From positions 124,001-188,000 of the forward strand of contig CASFYV010000021.1 in the NCBI GenBank assembly GCA_949298985.1: a stretch of DNA of 64,000 nucleotides, written 5' to 3'. The position numbers and the translations under genes are program-made. The stretch is from an uncultured bacterium (GTDB lineage: Bacteria; Cyanobacteriota; Vampirovibrionia; Gastranaerophilales; Gastranaerophilaceae). The stretch's first letter is position 1. Every line of letters begins with the position of its first letter. The notes under the pieces are model-generated. The model made no database searches. It was not told the origin of the DNA and saw only the letters and a list, made by a program, of their open reading frames with translations. Shown here one piece after another: positions 24,839 to 33,008 of this stretch.

Positions 24839-25051
24839 ATGTCAGATAAAAAAATGAAAATAAAATTATTGCCAAATGGTGAAATTCAAATGGAAACAAT
24901 TGGAGTAAAAGGCAAAAAATGTTTGGACTACATAGAAGTATTAAAAAAACTTGTTGATGTAAAAATTACAGATACTCAATTATCCCAAGAATATTATGAA
25001 ACAGATTCTGAAGTTCTTAATACAGAAAACGCAGAAATAAGATTAGATTAA
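24839..25051 (+). CDS. DUF2997-like small protein
   Basis: A 70-residue protein with the DUF2997 pattern: KIKLLPNGEIQMETIGVKGKKC followed by a conserved Cys and an acidic tail. The start is ATG 24839, with GGAG upstream; the 24818 start would overlap the previous gene. It completes the Ycf46-Ycf35-DUF2997 trio, which suggests one functional complex. No structure or reaction is known to me. Confidence 0.75.
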   Translation: MSDKKMKIKLLPNGEIQMETIGVKGKKCLDYIEVLKKLVDVKITDTQLSQEYYETDSEVLNTENAEIRLD

Positions 25052-25061
25052 TTTTTTTTAA

Positions 25062-25090
25062 TTGCACTAGTTATTTTTTTATGTTAAAAT
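25062..25090 (+). promoter_or_regulatory. Promoter of the ATP synthase operon
   Basis: TTGCAC (25062-25067), 17-nt spacer, TAAAAT (25085-25090), 27 nt before the atpB ATG. Confidence 0.7.
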
Positions 25091-25116
25091 CGACTTGAAA
25101 AGAGAGAGGTCATTCA

Positions 25117-25815
25117 ATGAGTGAAGGACATTGGATTGTAAACAAGGTTATTGCAGGACATAGTTTAAATTTTAATGCAGATACGATTTTAACTATGTGG
25201 GCGGCAATGGCTTTTTTGCTTGTTATATCTTTCATCGCAACAAGAAATCTTACAATATTTCCTAATAGATTACAATTAATTTTAGAAGGAATCTTGGGCT
25301 ATTTTAGGGATTTAGTAAACAATATGATGCCAAAAGAAGGGAATAAACATTTTCCTTTAATTGCTTCATTATTTTTATTCATCGTAACTGCAAATTTGAT
25401 GGGGCAGTTACCTTTAAAAATGATTGAATTAAAACACGGAGAAATGGCTTCTCCTACAAATGACATAAACCTAACGGCAGCGTTGGCTATAATTGTTTTA
25501 ATTTATTACGTTACAGCAGGAATTATTAAAAAGAAATTCAAATTCTTTTTACATGGTTTCTCACTTGTTGCAATAATTTCGGCTTTAGTTGAAATTTTGG
25601 AATTATTTACGAGACCTCTAACGCTTGCACTACGTTTATTTGGTAATATTTTAGCAGGAGAAATTTTAATAACGGCATTATTAGGAATTTGTGCTTGGGG
25701 CTTACCTTTACCGATTATGTTTTTTGAAATCTTGGTAGCTTGCGTACAAGCACTTGTTTTTACAATGCTAACAACAGTTTATATCGCTTCTGCAGTAAAT
25801 GAAGAACAACATTAA
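25117..25815 (+). CDS. atpB: ATP synthase subunit a
   Basis: Membrane stator subunit that forms the ion half-channels against the c-ring. Five to six helices in 232 residues. The essential arginine is in LALRLFGNILAGE, and QALVFTMLTTVYIASAV is the conserved last helix. First gene of the operon; there is no atpI before it. The strong AGAGAGG ribosome binding site and upstream promoter fit high expression. Confidence 0.96.
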   Translation: MSEGHWIVNKVIAGHSLNFNADTILTMWAAMAFLLVISFIATRNLTIFPNRLQLILEGILGYFRDLVNNMMPKEGNKHFPLIASLFLFIVTANLMGQLPLKMIELKHGEMASPTNDINLTAALAIIVLIYYVTAGIIKKKFKFFLHGFSLVAIISALVEILELFTRPLTLALRLFGNILAGEILITALLGICAWGLPLPIMFFEILVACVQALVFTMLTTVYIASAVNEEQH

Positions 25816-25842
25816 TAAAATAAATAAAAAAGGAGAATTAAA

Positions 25843-26088
25843 ATGGAAGAAGTAAAAACAATTTCAGATTTAGCACAATTAGGTGCAGGTATTGCAATCG
25901 GTTTTGGTGCAATTGGTGCAGGATTAGGAGTTGGTGTTGCAACAAAAGGTCTTTTAGAATCAATTTCAAGACAACCTGAAATCGCAGGCAAAGCAGTTGG
26001 TTTCTTCTTAGTTGGTGCAGCTATGGCTGAAGCTTGTGCTATTTACGCTTTCGTTATCGCAATGAAATTATGCGGTATGATGGGCTAG
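25843..26088 (+). CDS. atpE: ATP synthase subunit c
   Basis: Proteolipid of the rotor ring, 81 residues, two helices with the RQPE loop (SRQPEIAG). The ion-carrying Glu lies in AMAEACAIYAFV. The first helix has GLGVGVATKG, with Val where sodium-binding rings have Gln (GxGQG), and Ala-Cys follows the Glu instead of Ser-Thr. This favours proton rather than sodium coupling. AAGGAGAA ribosome binding site. Confidence 0.96.
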   Translation: MEEVKTISDLAQLGAGIAIGFGAIGAGLGVGVATKGLLESISRQPEIAGKAVGFFLVGAAMAEACAIYAFVIAMKLCGMMG

Positions 26089-26185
26089 GGGTAATTTTAA
26101 ATAATGCTCCTTATGTATTTATTTGAATGAGAGACAAATAAATACTTTTAAAATAAGAAAAGTTCTCTCTATAAATAGGTCAGAA

Positions 26186-26656
26186 ATGGAATTTAATGCT
26201 ACATTTTTAGTTACAATAATATCTTTTATAGTTTTTGTTTATTTAATGAACAAAATTTTGTACTCTCCTATTCAAAAAATTGTTACTGAAAGGGAAGATT
26301 TTGTTAATTCAAATTTAAAAGATGCAGAAACTAATAATGATAAGGCTAAAGCTTTGTCTGAAGATAGAGATAATAAAATTTCAAATGCTAGAAATGATGC
26401 AAGATTAGTTTATATTGATTCTTTAAATGGTTATAAAAAACAAAAAGATGATTATATTCACAATACTCAAGAAGATGTGAATAATGAACTTAATAGTGCA
26501 TATCAAGGTTTGGAAAATTTATCCAATGAAACTAAAGAAGGTTTAAAAGGTAAAATGACAGATCTAGCAAATGACATTGTAGAAAAAATGTTGGGTTATA
26601 GAAGTGAAGTTCCATATTTTGATAACGATAAAGTAAATAAAATTTTATACCACTAG
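26186..26656 (+). CDS. atpF': ATP synthase subunit b'
   Basis: First of two diverged b-type peripheral stalk subunits; having b' plus b is typical of cyanobacteria, plastids and some phototrophs. One N-terminal helix (FLVTIISFIVFVYLMNKILY) followed by a long charged coiled coil. I start at ATG 26186, which puts the membrane helix at the N-terminus and has AGGT upstream; the longer frame from 26123 adds 21 polar residues. 156 residues. Confidence 0.9.
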   Translation: MEFNATFLVTIISFIVFVYLMNKILYSPIQKIVTEREDFVNSNLKDAETNNDKAKALSEDRDNKISNARNDARLVYIDSLNGYKKQKDDYIHNTQEDVNNELNSAYQGLENLSNETKEGLKGKMTDLANDIVEKMLGYRSEVPYFDNDKVNKILYH

Positions 26657-26668
26657 GAAGGTCGAGCA

Positions 26669-27172
26669 ATGTTGGGTGCAATATTAGATTACATAAGCAG
26701 AACTAATTTATTCAATTTTATTATATTTTTCTCAATAATAGTTTTTATTTGTAGAAAAATTAACTTGGGTACAAAATTAGATGATGCAAAAAATGTAATA
26801 AAACAAAGGGTTGAAGATTCTAAAACAGAAAAAGAAAATTCTGAGAAAAATTTAAAAAATATTGAGGATACCGTTGCTCACTTATCAGAAAAAATTGATG
26901 AAATAATAGAAAAATCCAAAATTAATGCGAAATTAGTAGGAGAAAAAATATTAGAAGATGCAAATAATCTTGCTAATGGTATAAGAGAAAATTCAAAAAA
27001 ATTAGTAGAAAATAAAACAGCTCTTTTAAAAAATGATTTGTTAAGAAAAGCTTCAAAGGCTTCAATTGAAGTAGCTAAAAATCATATAATAAATGAGCTA
27101 AACAATAATTATGAATTACATAATCGTTTAATAGACGAAAGTGTTGATGCTATAAGCGAGGTGAATTTATAA
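26669..27172 (+). CDS. atpF: ATP synthase subunit b
   Basis: Second peripheral stalk subunit: a membrane helix at residues about 10-28 (FNFIIFFSIIVFICRKI) and a long Lys/Glu-rich coiled coil. 167 residues. It follows b' by 12 nt and precedes atpH by one base. It pairs with b' as a heterodimer in related enzymes. Confidence 0.92.
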   Translation: MLGAILDYISRTNLFNFIIFFSIIVFICRKINLGTKLDDAKNVIKQRVEDSKTEKENSEKNLKNIEDTVAHLSEKIDEIIEKSKINAKLVGEKILEDANNLANGIRENSKKLVENKTALLKNDLLRKASKASIEVAKNHIINELNNNYELHNRLIDESVDAISEVNL

Positions 27173-27173
27173 T

Positions 27174-27737
27174 ATGGCAGCTGTAGTAAAACAAAATTCT
27201 GAATTAATTGCAAGAAGATGGGCTAAAGCCTTAATGGAGTTAGCTGCTGAAAATGATGGAATATCTAAAGAAGATATTTTAGATGATTTAAAAGAAGTAA
27301 GTGAAAATATTAATTCTTCACAGGCTTTGAAAGAAGCAATTAATAATCCTTCGATTTCAGTTGAAGAAAAACAAATTACTCTTTGTAAATTATTTCAAAG
27401 TAAATTAATGCCTATCGTATATAATTTTTTAATTGCTTTAAATTTAAAAAAGAGAATAAACATAATAGATGTAATTGCTCAAGAATTCGAAAAAGAATTA
27501 GAGGAAATAAAAAATATTGTTAGAGTAAAAGTTACATCTGCAATTGAGATTAATGAAGAAAAGAAAAATGAAATAAGAAATAGAATTTCTGAAAAATTAC
27601 AAAAGAATACCATAATAGAATGGAATATAGATGCGAATATTATTGCAGGATTAATTTTTAATATTAATGAAACGATTATAGACAATAGTATAAAGCATAA
27701 GTTAGAGAATTTAAGTAAGAATATAATAAAGGGATAA
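27174..27737 (+). CDS. atpH: ATP synthase subunit delta
   Basis: Connects the b/b' stalk to the F1 head (OSCP homologue). The N-terminal helical domain begins LIARRWAKALMELAAEND, and the C-terminal part contains NIVRVKVTSAIEINEEKK and IDANIIAGLIF, matching the family pattern. 187 residues, normal length. It directly follows atpF and precedes atpA by 15 nt. Confidence 0.93.
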   Translation: MAAVVKQNSELIARRWAKALMELAAENDGISKEDILDDLKEVSENINSSQALKEAINNPSISVEEKQITLCKLFQSKLMPIVYNFLIALNLKKRINIIDVIAQEFEKELEEIKNIVRVKVTSAIEINEEKKNEIRNRISEKLQKNTIIEWNIDANIIAGLIFNINETIIDNSIKHKLENLSKNIIKG

Positions 27738-27752
27738 ATGAAAGGATAAAAA

Positions 27753-29264
27753 ATGACAGTAATAAATCCTGATGAAATTAGCTCTATTTTAAAGGAAAGT
27801 ATCCGAAATTATGAAACAAAAGCTGAAATTTCAAATATCGGAAGTGTCCTTGAAGTAGGTGATGGTATTGCAAGAATATACGGATTACGCAATGTTATGT
27901 CAAACGAACTTGTAGAGTTTGAAGACGGTAAAGGAACTTTAGGTATAACTTTAAACTTAGAAGAAGATAACGTTGGTGTTGTAATCCTTGGAGAATATAC
28001 TCATATAAAAGAAGGTATGACAGTAAAAACAACCGGAAGAATTGCATCAGTTCCAGTAGGAGAAGCTCTTATCGGTAGAATTATAAATCCAACGGGGAAA
28101 CCAATAGATGGTAAAGGTGAGATTATAACTGATAAAACAAGACCAATAGAGCGTGTAGCTCCTGGTATCGTTGCAAGAAAATCAGTTCATCAACCATTAC
28201 AAACCGGTCTTACAGCAATTGACGCCTTAACACCAATCGGAAGAGGGCAGCGTGAGCTTATTATTGGAGATAGACAAACCGGTAAAACCGCAATTGCAAT
28301 TGATACAATTTTAAACCAAAAAGGCGGAGATGTAATTTGTATTTATGTAGCAGTTGGTCAAAAAGCTTCTACGGTTGCACAATTAGCCAAAACTTTGGAA
28401 AAACACGGTGCAATGGATTATTCAATTATTGTATCAGCAACAGCAAATGAACCCGCTCCATTACAATATATTGCACCTTTTGCAGGTGTTGCAATTGCAG
28501 AAGAATTTATGGAACAAGGTAAACACGTTTTAATAGTATATGATGATTTGACTAAGCACGCTCAAGCATATCGTGCGATGAGTTTGCTATTAAAAAGACC
28601 ACCAGGACGTGAAGCTTATCCTGGAGATGTTTTCTATCTTCACTCAAGATTATTGGAAAGAGCGGTTAAATTATCTGATGAATTAGGTGGTGGAAGTATT
28701 ACAGCACTTCCAATTATCGAAACACAAGCCGGAGACGTTTCTGCGTATATTCCAACAAACGTAATCTCTATTACTGATGGACAAATATTCTTAGAAACAT
28801 CTTTATTCAATTCAGGTGTAAGACCTGCAATTAATGCCGGTATATCAGTATCTCGTGTAGGTGGTGCTGCTCAAACTAAGGGTATTAAACAAGTTGCCGG
28901 TAAATTGCGTTTGGATTTAGCCCAATTTAGAGAATTAGAAGCGTTTGCACAATTTGCTTCAGATTTGGATGCTGCAACTAAGAAACAACTTCTTAGAGGT
29001 CAAAAATTGACTGAAGTATTAAAACAGCCTCAGTATAAACCATTAACAGTTGCTCAACAAGTTACAATACTTTTTGCAGCAAATGAAGGTTTCTTAGATG
29101 AAATTGATAATAAGAAAATCAATGAATATAAAAATGGTTGGTTTGAATATTTTGAAGCAAATATGCCGGAACTTAATAAGTCTTTAAATGAGGGTGCTAA
29201 ATTATCTGATGAAGACATTTCAGCTTTAAAAACTCAATTAGAAGCATATGGTAAAACTTTATAG
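27753..29264 (+). CDS. atpA: ATP synthase subunit alpha
   Basis: Regulatory nucleotide-binding subunit of the F1 head. P-loop [14 protein letters not shown] at about residues 170-183, and the conserved [26 protein letters not shown] and [17 protein letters not shown] segments. 503 residues, full length. The beta subunit is not in this window, consistent with a separate atpD-atpC locus as in cyanobacteria. Confidence 0.98.
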   Translation: MTVINPDEISSILKESIRNYETKAEISNIGSVLEVGDGIARIYGLRNVMSNELVEFEDGKGTLGITLNLEEDNVGVVILGEYTHIKEGMTVKTTGRIASVPVGEALIGRIINPTGKPIDGKGEIITDKTRPIERVAPGIVARKSVHQPLQTGLTAIDALTPIGRGQRELIIGDRQTGKTAIAIDTILNQKGGDVICIYVAVGQKASTVAQLAKTLEKHGAMDYSIIVSATANEPAPLQYIAPFAGVAIAEEFMEQGKHVLIVYDDLTKHAQAYRAMSLLLKRPPGREAYPGDVFYLHSRLLERAVKLSDELGGGSITALPIIETQAGDVSAYIPTNVISITDGQIFLETSLFNSGVRPAINAGISVSRVGGAAQTKGIKQVAGKLRLDLAQFRELEAFAQFASDLDAATKKQLLRGQKLTEVLKQPQYKPLTVAQQVTILFAANEGFLDEIDNKKINEYKNGWFEYFEANMPELNKSLNEGAKLSDEDISALKTQLEAYGKTL

Positions 29265-29275
29265 AGGTGTTATAA

Positions 29276-30187
29276 ATGCCAAATTTAAAGGACATAAAAA
29301 GTAGAATCGGTAGTGTTCAAAATACTAAAAAGATAACAAAAGCAATGAAAATGGTTGCAGCTGCAAAGGTTAAAAAAGCTGAATCAACAGTAAAAGCTGC
29401 AAGACCTTTTTCAGATGAATTGTTACATCTTTTTAGAAAGATGTTAGCTACTGTTGGAGAATATTCTCTTGACGGTTTAAAAGTTGAGAGAGGTTTGGAT
29501 AATTATCCTGAACTTTTAAGACGCAGAGATGTTAAAACTGAAGGGCTTTTGGTTATAACTTCTAATAAAGGTTTAGCAGGTGCTTATAATGCTAATATAA
29601 TAAAAGCCGCTTTAAAAAGAATTAAAGATAACGCTCTACAAGGCATAAAAACTGTTATTTATCCTGTAGGACAAAAAGCAATTTCAGCATTTAAACATAA
29701 AGCAGGTAATTATATTTTAAAAGATGGTTATATAGCAATAGCTAATGATCCAACAGCAACAGGTGCTAATTTGATTTCAGAAGATATAGCAAATGATTTT
29801 GTGTCAGGTGAAATTGATAGAATTGATATTATTACTACTCATTTCAATAATATGATGTCATATAATGTTGTATCTTGGGAAGTTTTACCAGTAAAAGTTG
29901 AAAAAGCTGAAGAACACGAAATTGAACCTGTAATGGAATTTGAACCTTCTGCTAATGGAGTTTTACAGCAAATAGTTCCAATGTATATAACAAATTCTAT
30001 TTATCAAGCATTATTGGAAGCAAATGCGAGTGAACTTGCTTCAAGAATGACAGCGATGTCTGCAGCTTCAAATAACGCAGAAGAGATGATTACAACTTTA
30101 ACTATTGATTATAATAAAGCTCGTCAAGCTGCTATTACTCAAGAATTAGTAGAAATTGTATCAGGTGCTCAAGGAGTTAATGGCTAA
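29276..30187 (+). CDS. atpG: ATP synthase subunit gamma
   Basis: Central rotor shaft. Terminal helices are typical: DIKSRIGSVQNTKKITKAMKM at the start and ASRMTAMSAASNNAEEMI and ITQELVEIVSGA at the end. 303 residues. The regulatory insertion of about 30-40 residues found in photosynthetic cyanobacteria, located before the C-terminal helix, is not seen; the region from LPVKVEKAEEHEIEP to VPMYITN is short and continuous. Last gene of the operon, followed by a strong terminator. Confidence 0.96.
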   Translation: MPNLKDIKSRIGSVQNTKKITKAMKMVAAAKVKKAESTVKAARPFSDELLHLFRKMLATVGEYSLDGLKVERGLDNYPELLRRRDVKTEGLLVITSNKGLAGAYNANIIKAALKRIKDNALQGIKTVIYPVGQKAISAFKHKAGNYILKDGYIAIANDPTATGANLISEDIANDFVSGEIDRIDIITTHFNNMMSYNVVSWEVLPVKVEKAEEHEIEPVMEFEPSANGVLQQIVPMYITNSIYQALLEANASELASRMTAMSAASNNAEEMITTLTIDYNKARQAAITQELVEIVSGAQGVNG

Positions 30188-30203
30188 AATTTATTTATAA
30201 ATA

Positions 30204-30239
30204 AAAAGCGGTCCGACTTATAAAAGTCGGACCGCTTTT
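30204..30239. terminator. Strong bidirectional terminator of the atp operon
   Basis: Perfect 16-bp stem, AAAAGCGGTCCGACTT (30204-30219) with AAGTCGGACCGCTTTT (30224-30239), loop ATAA. Serves atpG on the plus strand and the 30241 gene on the minus strand. Confidence 0.92.
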
Positions 30240-30240
30240 A

Positions 30241-30621
30241 TTATGCTTCAAAAAATATTTCTTTTGCCCTATTTTGCTCTAAAATTTTATTTTGTTGATT
30301 TTGAATATATTTTCCGCTTCCAAACATAGCTGCAATTGCACATCCTACACCAGCTGCAGTATTTAATACAAATTTTAATAATTTATTATTCATCTTCTTT
30401 GTTAGAGCATTTGCTCCAAATACACCAACTAAAATTGAAGCTCCAAATGCTGTATTTGTTATCCAAGAAGCTTTTTTATCTTGCTTTTTATATTGTTTTA
30501 TAAAATTATCAGCATTATTTTTAGGAACTTGATAGTACCTTGTTCTAGCATTTTTAGATGAAATATCGACTTGAACATTATTATTATCAATTACTCTTGA
30601 AATTTTTGCATCTACACTCAT
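30241..30621 (-). CDS. Small membrane protein, hypothetical (126 aa)
   Basis: N-terminal soluble part of about 50 residues (MSVDAKISRVIDNNNVQVD), then two hydrophobic segments around residues 52-72 and 82-105 (GASILVGVFGAN, FVLNTAAGVGCAIAAMFG). Good ribosome binding site (AAAGGAG on the minus strand). No family recognised. Shares the strong terminator with the ATP synthase operon. Confidence 0.7.
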   Translation of the reverse strand: MSVDAKISRVIDNNNVQVDISSKNARTRYYQVPKNNADNFIKQYKKQDKKASWITNTAFGASILVGVFGANALTKKMNNKLLKFVLNTAAGVGCAIAAMFGSGKYIQNQQNKILEQNRAKEIFFEA

Positions 30622-30761
30622 ACTAACAACTCCTTTTAACTCCTATAAAACCAATGAATATTTAAAATTGCTTTTATATTTAAATAACTTAACAATTATT
30701 TACTTTAGAGATATTGATAAAATTAAAACAATAAGTTATAATCCGACTAGGAAGTGAAAAT

Positions 30762-31484
30762 ATGGTTAGTGGAATTAGTATCACAAATAGTCGTTACCCT
30801 TACTTAGAAAAACTGGATTCATACCCCGAATACGGTGATAAAAATTTTAATTCTAAAAATACTTCTGCAGTAGCTCCTCTTATTGCAAGAAGACATAAAG
30901 CCTATGAACGTAAAATTACTATGCCTGATAGAATTAAAGCAGGAATTGGTGCTGCAATAGGAACGATTTTACCAATGATGTATCTTATGAAAAAAAAGAA
31001 AATTAAAAATCCTTTAAAATTAGATTATGAATTAAAAGATATGATATTACTTTCAGCATCTTCCATCGTCGGTGGTGTTGGAATTGGAATGATTGGAGAA
31101 AATAAAAAAACAAATGAAAACAAATTAAAAGAGGGGTTATTTCAATTTTTAAATGCTTCAATTCCAACTTGGATAGTTGGAGGGGTTTTAAAATTATGCG
31201 AAGAAAGTAAAAACTTTAATAATGTTCCGGGTAAAATTATGTCTATTGCTGGAGGTTTACTTGTTGGAATGTTTGGAGCTGCGGCTTTAGCGAACATTAT
31301 AAGTGATCCTCATGATAAACAACCTGATAGAAAATTAACTTTAAAAGATTGTTTAATCAATATTGACGATGCTTTAGGGGTTTTAGTTTTAGCAAAATTC
31401 CCTTGTGCTAATAAACTACACCCAGAAAGATTATTACCTCCAATATTTGCATATTGTGGATATAGAGCCGGCAAAAGTAACTAA
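30762..31484 (+). CDS. Hypothetical multi-pass membrane protein (240 aa)
   Basis: A polar N-terminus of about 55 residues precedes four or five glycine-rich hydrophobic segments (IGAAIGTILPMMYL, LLSASSIVGGVGIGMIG, TWIVGGVLKL, IMSIAGGLLVGMFGAAALANI, IDDALGVLVLAKF). Divergent from the 30241 membrane gene. The glycine-spaced helices resemble those in that neighbour. No family or activity recognised. Confidence 0.7.
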   Translation: MVSGISITNSRYPYLEKLDSYPEYGDKNFNSKNTSAVAPLIARRHKAYERKITMPDRIKAGIGAAIGTILPMMYLMKKKKIKNPLKLDYELKDMILLSASSIVGGVGIGMIGENKKTNENKLKEGLFQFLNASIPTWIVGGVLKLCEESKNFNNVPGKIMSIAGGLLVGMFGAAALANIISDPHDKQPDRKLTLKDCLINIDDALGVLVLAKFPCANKLHPERLLPPIFAYCGYRAGKSN

Positions 31485-31489
31485 TAAGT

Positions 31490-33007
31490 TTATAAATCAA
31501 TATTTGATTCTTTTATAGGAGCTCCTATAACCCTTTCCAGTTCTGCTGCATTAATATTATAATTTAATAAATTATTATAATAATCTAATTGAGCATTTAA
31601 ATAAGTATTTTCAGAATCTTTAAATTCAATTGCATCTCCTAACCCTACTTGATATCTTCTAAATGCAAGATATTGACGTTCTTTAGCTTGTTGTAAAGCA
31701 AGTTTTGAAACATCTAAACTATCGTGAGAATTTAAAAGACTTATATAAGCACTTTTTACTTCTAAATAAACATTTTGTTTTTGTTGTTCATAGTCAGCCA
31801 CATACTTGTTATAAGTAGCTTTCGCTTCATCCACTTGTTTTTTTAGAAGCATTAAATTTAATGCCGTATAGTTAAGTTGTAACCCAAATTGATATCCATA
31901 ATCACTATCAATTTGTCTTCCCCCGTGATCATATCCGGCAAACCCACTTAAATCAGGAGTAAAAGCTCTTTTAGCAGCCCTTACATTTAATTCTGCGGCA
32001 TCCATAGCTTTTTTAGCTGATAATAATGCAGGTCTTGATTCTTGTGCTGTTTTTATTAAATCAGGAAAATTCACATCATATTTTTTATTATTCATTTTAT
32101 CTTTTAGAATAACATTTTCTAATTCCGGAATCCCAACTGCGTTTGCTAATTCAACTGCTGCAAGTTCAAGAGTATTTTTTGCTTTAATCAGATTAACTTT
32201 CGCATTTCCTAAGTTATATTCTGCAGTTGTTACATCTATTTTTGCTTTTTTACCAATTTCATAATAAGCTTTTGCTTGTTTTAACTGTAACTCAAAATCT
32301 TTAACGGTTTCCTCATAAACGGATTTTTGAATTTCTGCAAAGACCATATTATAATATGCAACTTTTACATTATAAATAACTGTCTCAATACTTGATTCCG
32401 CATCATATCTTGAAGCTTCATAATTTCTTTTAGCCATATCAGCGTTTGCTTTAGTTTTTCCAAAATCAAACAAGAGCATATTAGCAGAAAGTGTTGGGAC
32501 ATAAAACATATTATATCTTTGAGTCATCATCCTTGACATGTTAGACGGCATATTAGACATAAGCATATCGTTTCTGGAATAACTAACTCCTGCACCAATT
32601 GTTGGAAAGTAATTTGACCAAGCTTGCCCTATTCTGGTTTTATAGATTTCAGAATTGCTAATCGCTGACATAATAGTAGGATGATGGGAAATTGCTAATT
32701 TAATACAATCACTTAAAGTAACCTCACCATTCATTTCAGCATATTCAATTCCACTAGTTATTTCAGGGAATTTTGTTTCATACATTCCCTTGGCTTCTTT
32801 TGATGTTTCTTTTTGTACTTGTTCTTTATTTAAACTTCTTTTCTTTTCAAGTCTTTTATTAACCTTTGTTTTTTCAGGTTTTACAATCTGTATTTGCTCA
32901 GATTTTTTAACTTTTTCTTTTTTTTCTATCTTATCTTTAGCAAACACTTGAGTGGAAGCAACAGATAATAAAGAACATATTAATAATATATTTAAAACCT
33001 TCTTCAT
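31490..33007 (-). CDS. tolC: TolC-family outer-membrane efflux protein
   Basis: Outer-membrane channel of the tripartite pump encoded upstream. Signal peptide MKKVLNILLICSLLSVASTQVFA, a Lys/Glu-rich linker, then two OEP repeats with long helical hairpins (SNSEIYKTRIGQAWSNYFP and LLNSHDSLDVSKLALQQAKERQYLAF). I start at ATG 33007, because GGAG precedes it and it exposes the signal peptide; the 33061 start overlaps the pump gene. The ATG lies one base after the stop of the RND gene. 505 residues. Confidence 0.92.
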   Translation of the reverse strand: MKKVLNILLICSLLSVASTQVFAKDKIEKKEKVKKSEQIQIVKPEKTKVNKRLEKKRSLNKEQVQKETSKEAKGMYETKFPEITSGIEYAEMNGEVTLSDCIKLAISHHPTIMSAISNSEIYKTRIGQAWSNYFPTIGAGVSYSRNDMLMSNMPSNMSRMMTQRYNMFYVPTLSANMLLFDFGKTKANADMAKRNYEASRYDAESSIETVIYNVKVAYYNMVFAEIQKSVYEETVKDFELQLKQAKAYYEIGKKAKIDVTTAEYNLGNAKVNLIKAKNTLELAAVELANAVGIPELENVILKDKMNNKKYDVNFPDLIKTAQESRPALLSAKKAMDAAELNVRAAKRAFTPDLSGFAGYDHGGRQIDSDYGYQFGLQLNYTALNLMLLKKQVDEAKATYNKYVADYEQQKQNVYLEVKSAYISLLNSHDSLDVSKLALQQAKERQYLAFRRYQVGLGDAIEFKDSENTYLNAQLDYYNNLLNYNINAAELERVIGAPIKESNIDL

Positions 33008-33008
33008 C

